From Dipetalonema caudispina (taxonomy: Eukaryota > Nematoda > Chromadorea > Rhabditida > Onchocercidae), in the NCBI GenBank assembly GCA_013365325.1, contig JABVXV010000581.1, forward strand, positions 1-24,656: a stretch of 24,656 bases of DNA, read 5' to 3'. The notes under the pieces were generated by a model that saw only the letters and a list, made by a program, of their open reading frames with translations, made no database searches and was not told where the DNA came from. Shown piece by piece: positions 10,540 to 20,900 of the stretch. Positions within the stretch are counted from its first letter, which is position 1. Every line of letters begins with the position of its first letter. The translations under genes were made by a program, and so were the position numbers.

Positions 10540-13500
10540 CTAAGATACGCTCTAGTATTTTTTGATTTAGAGAGAAAAAAAATTGGAAACTTTTTTTTCT
10601 AGCAAAACTACTCATAAAATATTATTATCAGAATTTTAGCTTTTTTACGAACAAAAAGAAAATGCTTGAAATTTTCAGTAAAATTATCTGAAAATAATTT
10701 TGGATTTGCTAAGTTTTGGATAGATGAAAGAATATTTTCATTATTTACTTATATTTATGTTTACAAATAATATTTTTAATCTTTGAATTCTACCAATATT
10801 TCCTAGAAAAATAACTTCTAAATATTTTACTGCAACGTAAAAAGAATGAGAATGATTAGAAGGAGATGAAGAAAAAGTGATAGGAAATTTTATCGTAAGA
10901 TTTGCAAATAATCCGCAATGATATTTGCGATTTCCTAAAAGATGCATACCAATTACAATAGCTAACTATTTGGATATTTGAAATGGAAAAATTGCTAAAT
11001 AAACAGATGAGTGAACAAATATCAACTTCGCCATTATTTGAGAATTAAATCACTGAGAAAAAAAGAAAAAAAAAACGACTGGAAATTAAACCATAAATCT
11101 GCTATTTTTTTTATATTTATACATTCTTATACAAAACAGAATAATTATAAAACTTAAATCAATATCAAATTTGTAAAAAACCTTCAGAATTCTCATGTAA
11201 AATGGAATAATTACAAAATTCCATTTTAGAAACGAAACAGACATTAGAAATCGAAAGAAAAAATCAAGTAATTATTTATTATTTCAAAAAAAAAAAAAAA
11301 ACAAGAAAAAGTGAGGTGGAATGAAATGAGGAAAATCATATTGAAAAGGCACAAAACCATTTTGTTAGTATTTCATAGCGAAGCTGCGATTTAAAAAAGA
11401 AAAATCTTTCAAAATTCTTTTTTGAAAAACAAGAAAAAAAACGAAAAAAAAAACCTAAAATGTTCGCAAAGAAATCGATCGTTTATTATTGGAACAACGT
11501 TATTCATCTCCGAATCCACTGGCATCAAGTTTCTTTTCATTGCAACAAATGTTGGATGGTAAAAAAAAAAAAAAGAAGCTAAAAAAGAAAGAAAGTAAAG
11601 AATTTTTGCTCTTAAAAAAGTTATATTCGCCAAATCTGTTTTGTTCATTTTGCAACCGTTTGCATATTTTCGAATTTCTTGAATGAATGAAAAGAAAAAA
11701 TTTTCTTATTTTTCACATTTCGACAAAAAAAAAACATATTTCAAAATATATTGGTTATTGGTAAAAATTTGAAATTCCATTGCTTTCTAACAAATCACTT
11801 TAAGTTCATATACTTCCTTCAATAATTTCATAGTTTTATGAGAAATAAAAGAAACAATTTTAGGATTTAAATTTAACTTGCATAAAAAAATCAAACGATT
11901 TTGAACTTTCACATAAAAAAACCAACAATTAAATACAGTGAATTTTAAAAGTTTACATTCGAAATTATTCAAATACTATTTTAAAATAACTATTAGATAT
12001 CTTTTATAATTTTAATATTTATATTGGGATTAAATATTTCAATCTTATAGGAATTTTTCCCACGATCTAACAATAACAATTTACAGTTATTTTTATTTAA
12101 TAATCACAGAAAATATCAATCTAACAATAGTAAGAACAAAAGCGAAAAAATATTTATTTACAATAATTATTATTTCATTCAGAATACACTATGAAATAAC
12201 TCAACTTATCGATTATGGGATGAAATGATACGAAATTGAAGAAGTAAATGTAAATGATAAAAAATTCCAAATACTACAAAATATTTTCCTCTTTCGGCTA
12301 ATAGCAGTAATATTGCTTTATTTCTTTCGGGGTACTTAACATTTTCCGTAGCCTAGAAAAGTCTAACGAATGCTCTTACCAAAGAGAATGTGTAATTAGC
12401 TTACTTGAAATTTCAATTTTAAAGTAGAAAGATTGAAAAAGACAAATTTCCGTTGAAAAATACAAACAAATAGCACTGCATACATTATTGCTTCACTTCA
12501 AAAGTAAATTTACTTTTTCTTTTGTCATTTTCTTTTTCCACTCTCTATAATTTTTTCAAAAATTCCGTTTCCATAGAAATTTGAAAAAAGCTATCCAAAT
12601 AGAATCCAATTTGTTCGCTTATCTTCATCTTTTATTTCTCTTTTTTCTACGACCATATTTTCCAGATCGCTTCAATTCTTTATTGTCCCTAAATCTAAAA
12701 TAAAATATATCTTTAGGCAAATTTCTAAAAATCAACCTAATGATTTTGTTTTGTTTCATTTTTCTTTCTTTTGTCGTATCAGTGAAAAATTAATTTTATT
12801 TAAAGTGGAAGATAAAATGGTAAATTAGAGGGAATGCAAATTGTAATTCATATCACAAATAATAATGAATTAATGGCGTGTAAAATATATTATTGTTCAA
12901 CTTCAATGGATGAAATGATAAATTTTTAATCGAAAGATTTTTGATACAATAAAAACTTGAAATGGATGAAGTATTATTTGCTAGGATATATTAATAGCAA
13001 TAGCTTTTATTGAAATATTCATAAATGGATTAATTTTTCTCGGAATACATTATTGTCTGGAATAAGTTTAAATAATTTCCCGTAATGTTTCGCCTAAAAG
13101 ATATGATTAAATATTTTGCTAAAAGTTATTTTATTTTTCATTTTGTAAAAATGAAAAATTTTTTGGGACTTCAATGAATGGATCAAAATAAAAATACCTT
13201 TTTAATTATCCTAATGAGTGGTAATTAGAGCATGGAATTTTTAGAAAAATAATCTTTATGCAAATCATTTATCCTTCAATACTATTTTATGCAAAAGAGG
13301 AAATGAAAGTCAAATGATTTATGCATTATAGATTGGAAATGGGTTAAGAATCTAAAGATATATATGATTAATATACAAATAATACTGTCAGATGATCATT
13401 TTAAAAATTTCTAAAATTATAAAATTAATTTAGAATAAATAAGCTGAAATAATTTAGGCTATATTTTCATAACATTCAAGAACGAGCGCTTATATTGCGT

Positions 13501-13559
13501 AAATTGAAGAAATGAAAACAAAATGAATGAAAGGTCGAAGGTTAGAAATAGAATAAAGT
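10540..13559. other. Gene-free AT-rich region
   Basis: No supportable gene on either strand. A-runs occur at about 11287-11301 and 11562-11575. Around 12290-12400 base composition is a little less AT-rich and the minus strand has a donor-like CTTTG|GTAAGAG, but no frame or homology supports an exon. Confidence 0.45.
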
Positions 13560-13601
13560 GAAATTAAAAAGTGTCGTGTAGTAAAATGCATGTGACATGC
13601 A

Positions 13602-13647
13602 CGTTGTAATCCTTTTCAGCAGTATCACAGTTGTATTTATTACAACG
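13602..13647. repeat. Inverted repeat with 28-base loop
   Basis: CGTTGTAAT (13602-13610) is perfectly complementary to ATTACAACG (13639-13647), with a 28-base spacer between. Just upstream lies TGCATGTGACATGCA (13588-13602), a separate 7-bp palindrome with a one-base centre. The cluster sits in a locally less AT-rich patch. Function is unknown. Confidence 0.55.
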
Positions 13648-14586
13648 ATTGAAATGCACAGACATACAACAAATAACGGCGTAAAAATAGCAAAATAGCA
13701 TGGATGGTAAATGGGAAATGATCGAAATTTATGTGAAATAAGATGGAATTGGACAAATGGAAAGAGATGGAAATGTTTTGGTTGCTATTGCCAGCATTTA
13801 AATATCAAAATAAACTATTACCCAATTTTTTGTACTTAACTTAAAATATTCTACGAGAAATGAAATGAGTAAATGGCATATGTAAACATTTATATTTTCA
13901 TCATTTCTATCTATCGTTAATTTCTTAAATAGGCATATCATCGAAATGTGCAACAAATGAATTAGACCAGAAGAAAAATGATGAGTAATGTTGTTTGAAT
14001 TAAAAGTTAAAATTAAAATTTCGAATTTATCCGGCAACATATAAATGATAAAAAAATGATGAATAAATCTTCAGTAATCCGAAAATTAAATTTGTTAACA
14101 GTGATGAGAAAGGATGAAAATACCACTTTTGAATCGGATTGAATCGGAATTATCAATTAAATTTTGGCATTGAAAACATCTTTTTCAAAGTATCACTTTT
14201 TTTTTTCTCTCTCTCTATTTCTCTCTTTTGTTGAAACTGGTAGAATTACTTTTTAAATGCTTATTTTCCATTTTCCGACTTGTTTTTGCTATCTGAACCA
14301 TCGAAAATGTATTTTCTGGTTGTGTTGTGCTAGGCAATGCTACCCATTATAATCATAAGCCGGTTTTGCCAGTTTATTTCGATTAAGTTGAGCGTAAAGC
14401 AAATAATTTTTCGGATACTCTTCAAGTTTGCCAAATTTCAAATTAAAAAATGTTAAATTCTTGCAAAGTCTGTCTATTTAATTTTATTTTTTGCTTCGTT
14501 TTTCTCTTTAATCATACAACAAAATCATTAAGTTCTGTGAACAATACGAAATATTATAACTTGAATAGAGTTATCATTAAATAAAC

Positions 14587-14838
14587 CATATGTATACCAT
14601 GATTCTGATTACGATTTGTTATAGCGATTACCGTTGTTATGATTCTTATAGCAATTCTTTTTTATATGAAATAGAAAAGTTTAATTGACGATTATAATGT
14701 TTTATTTTTATTGTTAATAAGCAAAGCATATGTATCATGATTATGATTACGATTTACTACACGTGATTATCGTATTTATGGTTATTAATGCAACTAACAT
14801 TTTTATGAAATAAGAAAGTTTAATTAATGGCTATAATG
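14587..14838. repeat. Diverged tandem duplication, ~140-bp period
   Basis: The segment beginning CATATGTATACCATGATTCT at 14587 is repeated in diverged form from 14727 (CATATGTATCATGATTATGA). Both copies contain GATTACGATTT, then GAAATA, AAGTTTAATT and TATAATG at the end (about 14699 and 14838). Spacing is 139-140 bases. Confidence 0.75.
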
Positions 14839-15173
14839 TCAATGCAATTTCATTCAACTACTTACCGCTACTGTAATTACTGGAACAAAATTAAAAACAA
14901 AAACAAATTAGTTAAATTTACGTTTAAACTTTGCTACACTCTTTTTTCCTAATTTCGAATAATTTTATGTTTAAAGATTGAAATCATTTTACCAAATTTA
15001 ATACTTTTTTGTAATTCATATGCAAAATTATCATATGAAGAAGTAAGCATTCAAAAAAGTGAAATGATATCAACTATTATTACAGATAAGTTAATGTATT
15101 AATGGTTAGGCTAAGATAATGTTAAGATTGATAATGTTAAAAAGTTGAAAATGATCAAATTGAAAGGAGGCAC

Positions 15174-15259
15174 TTGTATGGTATGTAATTAATTAAACAA
15201 TTAAATGAAGTAAATATTTGTATGGTATATAATTAGTTAAACAATTAGATAAAGTAAAC
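15174..15259. repeat. Tandem duplication, 44-bp period
   Basis: Two adjacent copies begin TTGTATGGTAT at 15174 and 15218. They share AATTA, TTAAACAATTA and AAGTAAA with a handful of substitutions. Confidence 0.8.
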
Positions 15260-16520
15260 CATTTGTTTAAAATTTATTGTTAAGCTATTAAAAAATTACT
15301 GATAAGATAAGATCAAGTACAAAAACATATTGATTATAGTGAAAATAAAACAGGGAAGGGACTTTGTAAGGAAGAAATGATAGTAACAAATGAAGTCAGA
15401 TGATTAATTTTACTCCTATAACTTCACTTTTACCTATAACCTCTTTCGTAATCCTAACAATTACAAAACTGGTTCTAACTCAATTAAACAATTTAACTTT
15501 CAAACTTTCTATCCATTTTTTTCTTTTTTATCCAACTCACTCAATACCTATTGATACTGAAAATATGAATGAATAAAGCAATCTAATTCAAAAAAAGATT
15601 ACTGATCACTTCAGGTAACATTCAGGAAAACTAATAGGATTCAGCCGGTATGGAAGAAAGCATTTATGAAGTTAATGTTTGATAAATACATTATATGACT
15701 GGTAGAGTTTCTTAAAAATTTGATTTCAATCACATTGAATTCATTTAGAGTGAAATGATAGCAACTGTAACTATTATTGTTTACATATCAGATGAATGGT
15801 ATGAAGAAGTGATAAACAAATCTATTGATAAATTTTTGATTGCTACTAACAGTACCAAATACAATTAACACTCATAAAGCTTATCATTACTTCCTTCCAC
15901 TTCTCCTTCTTCCTCTTATCAACCTATTGATGAATACATTCCATGTTAATGTTAGCTTCTTATTTCATACAAATAACAAATATGCCAAAGCTTAATATAT
16001 AATATAAATCAAAAAAAAAAAATGCTAAACTTCTAATCGAATCTTATCTTCTATTAATAGATTAGAATAGCACTTGCATGATTTTTAATCATTGTTATCA
16101 TTAAAATTGTCGAAAAAATTTATATTTATGAATAGTTAGTAAATCATGATTTTCTTGTGGTAAGAAAATGTATTGCTATTAAAATAACTATAATTGCTAT
16201 CATAAAAATTGACTAACATCGTTGTGTTAACATGCTGAAATTATTTTGATATTTTTAGAAATTTTTATGAGTATTTTTTCTTCTCTTCAAAAAACATCAT
16301 AAATGAAAGTTAACGTTTATTTTATGACAAAATTGCTAAGGTAAAAAAAGAAAAAAAAAAAAAGAATGCTGAAAATGGAACAATTGATCCATTTATTTAT
16401 TTTTTGAAATCAAATTTAATGCAATATTAAATAAATTAAAAAATAAACAAACATAAAAACTAACGTAATAGAATAAAATAAAAGTTGTAAAAAGAAAAAA
16501 AAATAAGTTAAAATTAATGC
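15260..16520. other. Gene-free AT-rich region
   Basis: Nothing coding, no RNA gene and no clear repeat recognised beyond short A runs (for example 16011-16021 and 16353-16363). Confidence 0.45.
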
Positions 16521-16558
16521 GAAAAAAAAAAAAAAAAAAGAAAAAAAGAAAAGAAAGG

Positions 16559-16595
<37 letters not shown>
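16521..16595. repeat. 75-base homopurine tract, mostly A
   Basis: Every base from 16521 to 16595 is A or G, including an uninterrupted run of about 30 A. It is followed by a short GAAGAAT-type tandem up to about 16623. Long homopurine-homopyrimidine DNA can form triplex structures and is mutation-prone. Confidence 0.9.
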
Positions 16596-16864
16596 TGAAG
16601 AAGAATGAAGAATGAAGAGGATGATTGTTCTGATGAATTTGTTATACTGATATGATAGTATAAGAAGCAGTTGCTACAATTATTATGAAATTGAGAGGAT
16701 AAGATTATTTGTGTAGAGATAATAAGAGTTTAAGTATGCTGAATATAAGAATAAAGCTTTAACCAATCACTCACAAATAGCGAAGATGATAAATATGTTT
16801 GTTGGAAATATCGCATTTTCAAGTGCAAAAGTATATTTTGAAATGTAAAATATTCCTTTCGTAA

Positions 16865-16875
16865 AATAAAATGTT

Positions 16876-16906
<31 letters not shown>
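16865..16906 (+). repeat. AATAAA followed by a 30-base A tract
   Basis: AATAAA at 16865-16870 stands six bases before 30 consecutive A (16877-16906) on the plus strand. This spacing resembles the 3' end of a reverse-transcribed, polyadenylated RNA inserted in the genome. No parent transcript or flanking target duplication could be seen, so an ordinary A tract remains possible. Confidence 0.45.
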
Positions 16907-16913
<7 letters not shown>

Positions 16914-17323
16914 GAAAAACAATAGAGTAATTGGAATCATTTTTATGAACTTTAGATTTATTAATTGGAATAAAATTCATTGATTAAAATAAAAGATTTC
17001 TTCATTGATTCCTACATAAAAATATCCACGGCTTATTATTTGTTTTGAAACTTTAATTACTCGTCCCAATGTTTCAAAGAAGAACATATAAATCTTGAAA
17101 AATCTAAACTTAAATTCATCATTAAAAAAATCCTATTTGACTTCTTTACTGCAAGTAGATGGAATTTCATGGCGAAATATTTGGAGTTTAAATCGCCAGT
17201 CTTAGTTCTTCATTTCTTATAATGATTGCAATAATTGTCCCTTGCGAAATCCATATTACGTTTTAGCAATTTTTTTTTTTTTTAAATTAATAGCTTCTGG
17301 GAATCTTCAAACAACTTCGCGCG

Positions 17324-17444
17324 AAAATTCGAATTTTGCAACTTTTATATCAAAATCTGAGACAGTGGACGTCTCAAGACTTTTAATATTTCGATAAAAT
17401 CTTCGAATTTGAGCTTGAGGATATACAAGTTCTAATTGTATATC
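17324..17444. repeat. Cluster of three short palindromes
   Basis: Three elements lie within 120 bases. AAAATTCGAATTTT (17324-17337) is a perfect palindrome. TGAGAC/GTCTCA (17358-17363 and 17371-17376) has a seven-base loop. GATATACAA/TTGTATATC (17420-17428 and 17436-17444) also has a seven-base loop. The patch is less AT-rich than its surroundings and lies downstream of the DMAP1 3' end. Confidence 0.5.
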
Positions 17445-17779
17445 AAAAATGTATCCAGACAATTAATTTCCTTCTCAAACACTATTATTTAATACGTCAA
17501 CTCTTCTCTACAATCATTTATAATATTGAATGCTGAGAGTATATGAAATGCTGCAAATTTATTAAAAATTCGTTCCACATACATCAGCAAGACAAAATAT
17601 ATCAATCAAAAGAATTAGTCTAAAGTTTCCTATAAGTCTTTTTTCCATCACACATTTCCGTCAGTCCTTCCTCATTTTTGATAAATCTGAAATCATGAAA
17701 TATAAAAAAAAATCTGCACAGTTGTTCAAGTTTCAAATTTTTTAATCTGTTCTTTCATTTCCAAAAATTTTCAGATAAT

Positions 17780-17785
17780 TTTATT
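17780..17785 (-). terminator. Putative DMAP1 polyadenylation signal AATAAA
   Basis: The minus strand reads AATAAA at 17785-17780, about 60 bases after the DMAP1 stop codon at 17847-17845. This implies a 3' UTR of roughly 75-90 bases, normal for a nematode gene. Confidence 0.5.
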
Positions 17786-17844
17786 ATAAAAATTTTAGAT
17801 AATTTTAATACAAAGCTTGCAATCCCCAAATTCTACCAAGCATT

Positions 17845-17919
17845 TCAGGATTTCCGAAGCCTTCGATTATCAACCGGTGATGGAGAAGTTGATGAAGATG
17901 GTGCTTTGCGCTTCCTCAT
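17845..17919 (-). CDS. dmap1: DMAP1 exon 11 (basic C-terminal tail)
   Basis: The acceptor is TTTTATAG|ATGAGG in phase 0. The exon codes MRKRKAPSSSTSP, then SPVDNRRLRKS and a TGA at 17847-17845. It parallels the human end SRKRRESASSSSSVKKAKKP, a probable nuclear-localisation tail. A plus-strand frame covering it is only its shadow. Confidence 0.88.
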   Translation of the reverse strand: MRKRKAPSSSTSPSPVDNRRLRKS

Positions 17920-20900
17920 CTATAAAAGAAGAGTTGATAATTTTAAAGAAAGAAAGTGAAACTATTTCAAGCTATTTCGGATTCTCTATTCTCTATATCA
18001 CATTACGCTGTTTATCAATCTCTTTGTATAATATCATATTACTTGATAGCTTTCATTGTTTGTTCCCGAATTTTCAATTCAACATGTATCTTTACTTGTA
18101 AATAAATAAAGTAGTTCAAATAAAAGTTGGAATATAAGCTTGAAATTCATAACGATTTCAATTTTAGAAAGAAAAGACTAAAACAAGGGTATGTTTTCAA
18201 AAAGCATTTTTATGAACCCCACAAGAAGTTTATATTGAAACTACTCATTTTAGAAATAAATAAATATAATGATACCGTCTGCGGTAGCGAAGTAGTCAGT
18301 TCAATCATATCAGTGATTGTTCGGTTTGTCGTCAATGCTCCCTCCGTGCCTAACTGTTGTGTATCCGTAATACTTGATTCACTTGCTGTTCGTACTCTCA
18401 TTCTAGGCTCAATATCGAAAGTCTACAAAAAGATTTAAAGAAGTGATAAGGTGGTAAAAGTAATAAACAAACTGATAAAGCGATAAAAAAGTGAGTGGTA
18501 TCCACAAATTGATAAAAAATCCCGACTTCTGAAAACGGAAATTTTGCTTAAAAAACCTACTCACTCAATCCCTGGAAGAAATCAGCAGTGGTTTATGAAT
18601 TTTCCGGAATAAAACGGATTTTTTTTCTATCTATCCAAGTTTCATTTTTTCAGTGGTAACTCCTCCACTAAAAGCTATTTACACCACTTAAAATTTAAAA
18701 CTCCACATCATAATCGTAGCATAAAGAATAATGAATTTAGTTTATATCAATTCTATCAAATGATAGCTAACACCGTTAAGAGTGAGTAAAATTAAGTTTA
18801 AGATCAAAAACAAATAGTAAATATACCTTGCCAGTTAAAGCATTATAACGTGTTCTCAGTGACTCCAATTCAAATTCAGCTGAATGCAATGAATGCTTCA
18901 GTTCTTGCAAGAGCACAATACGAGCTCGAAATTCATTATAACCCTTCACGATATCTGCCACTCCAAACGGTACCAGATCTTTAGAAAACATAAAAATTTG
19001 TTTACATAGTCTTGTATGAAATTTCGTCGTTTTGATCGAACTTTGAAGGAACTCATTGATTTCAATCTTTCTCGGAAAGGATGGTATAGCTTTAGAAAAA
19101 AAAATCAAGCTTAACTACATGTAATTACTAAAACTATCAAAATAATCGGTACGATCAAAAAATGAAGAGAGAATTACCAAGTTTGAGCTTCTCAATAACG
19201 GTTTCAATATTTTTCAATTTCTTCTGTCCTATATTAGTTGGTAATTTCATCTCTTGGCTTCTCAAATGTGCTCCAGCACTCCGAAATTCCGGAAATCGTA
19301 GATTTGAATGGTCCTGAAGTACCAATTTGCTCAGTTATACATTTTAAACAAGATATTCTGATTATTACGATTCTCACGACCAAACCTATCAAAAAAAAGT
19401 GAAAAAAAAAGTTATTACCTGTATATAGGATGCACTAACTGAAGGATTTGATATAGATGAACTCTTAAGAAGTCGAGATTTGTGGGACTTTTTCATATTA
19501 GAGCTCGGAACAACAGATGCAGTGCTGTAAGAAGGAATTATTTCATACAGTAAACCATAGACGTTCATCGAACTTCCTCACCTGCTCCTATCCATTAATT
19601 TCTGACTGATTCTCAGTTTAAAATTTCACTTTTGATTCATATTAATACACTTTCTCTTTCCTTACCCTATTTGATCACATCTATAATAAAATTATATATA
19701 TCAAACAAAATCAGATATAATAAGCTAGAATTAAAGATTTGTTTCCATCCGTTGCAATACCGATGCACCATAATCAATATACTGAGGAAGTACCAAACAT
19801 TGGGGAAAGTGTAGAGGGGATCAAGTGCTGATAAAGAAATGAAGAAAACTGACACAAATGCAAAAAAAAATGGAAGAAAATTCATCGGTATGCGCGACTC
19901 ATAGGGGAAAGTTAATTGGAATTCAAAAAGTCCTAAAAATAATTTAATAATTACGAAGTGCATGGCGATGCAGGTGTTCTTTCGCCCGCAGTGATTAACT
20001 TCTGAAGATCTTGAGCTTTTCTTTCACGCTCTCGTTTACGTACCTCAATTTTCTTTAACTCAGCAATCAACATTTCCTCCTCTTCGATCTGAAAACACTT
20101 CCAAATTATGCCAATAACGATATTCCATCAATCCAAATATCAAAGCAAAACATGCAAACGTTCCAAAGTAGTTGTTGCTTCATACCTTTAATTTAAAACA
20201 TCAACATTTTGGATCGAGCCTTTAAAATAACCGTTTGAAAAGACTACCTGCTGTTCTGTACGATTCCACTGTTTTATCAGTTGCTCTTTTCGTCTCTTTT
20301 CATGTTCTGCATCATAATATAGTGCATCAACACTTTCGTTTCTTAGTGCATGCAATTCATTTATAGCGTTATAAAACCGTTCTTTCATCTCTTCCATGGT
20401 ACGACGGCTTGAGCCCTCCCACCTGTCTACAATGATTACCCACCTGCAAAAGTTATAAGACTAATAAAACTTCATTCCTAGAGTGTTTCCAACTAGAATT
20501 TTACTGAAATTCAAGACCTTAAATCAAAACGTCGACAAAGATCGAATAAGTGACGGGTATCCTTTTTGCTCCATTTAGCGGAATTTAAACATTTATCGTA
20601 TTCTGCATCCGTGAATGTCGGAACATTGATAACCTAAACCTTATTATGAATTCCTTTGAATATCAAATTATTGATAAACAATCAATATAAAATAAACTTA
20701 GGAAAAGCGCACAATTTTAAATGCTAAACTGAGTAGGAATTAACTATTACAGCGCACTCAAAATTCTAGCAAAAATACTCCTCAATAAAAAAGATAGGAG
20801 AAAATCTTAAAAAGTAAATCAGCAAGAAACAAACTAAAAACAGCAAAATAAAATGAAAGCTCTCCATTAAATTACTGACGAATAAACTTCATAGTTAATT

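Noticed and set aside
17817..18101. Plus-strand 94-codon frame
   Set aside because: Antisense shadow of DMAP1 exon 11 and its 3' flank; no family resemblance.
18127..18438. Plus-strand 103-codon frame, the second longest here
   Set aside because: It lies antisense to DMAP1 exon 10, whose frame, splice sites and phase are supported on the minus strand.
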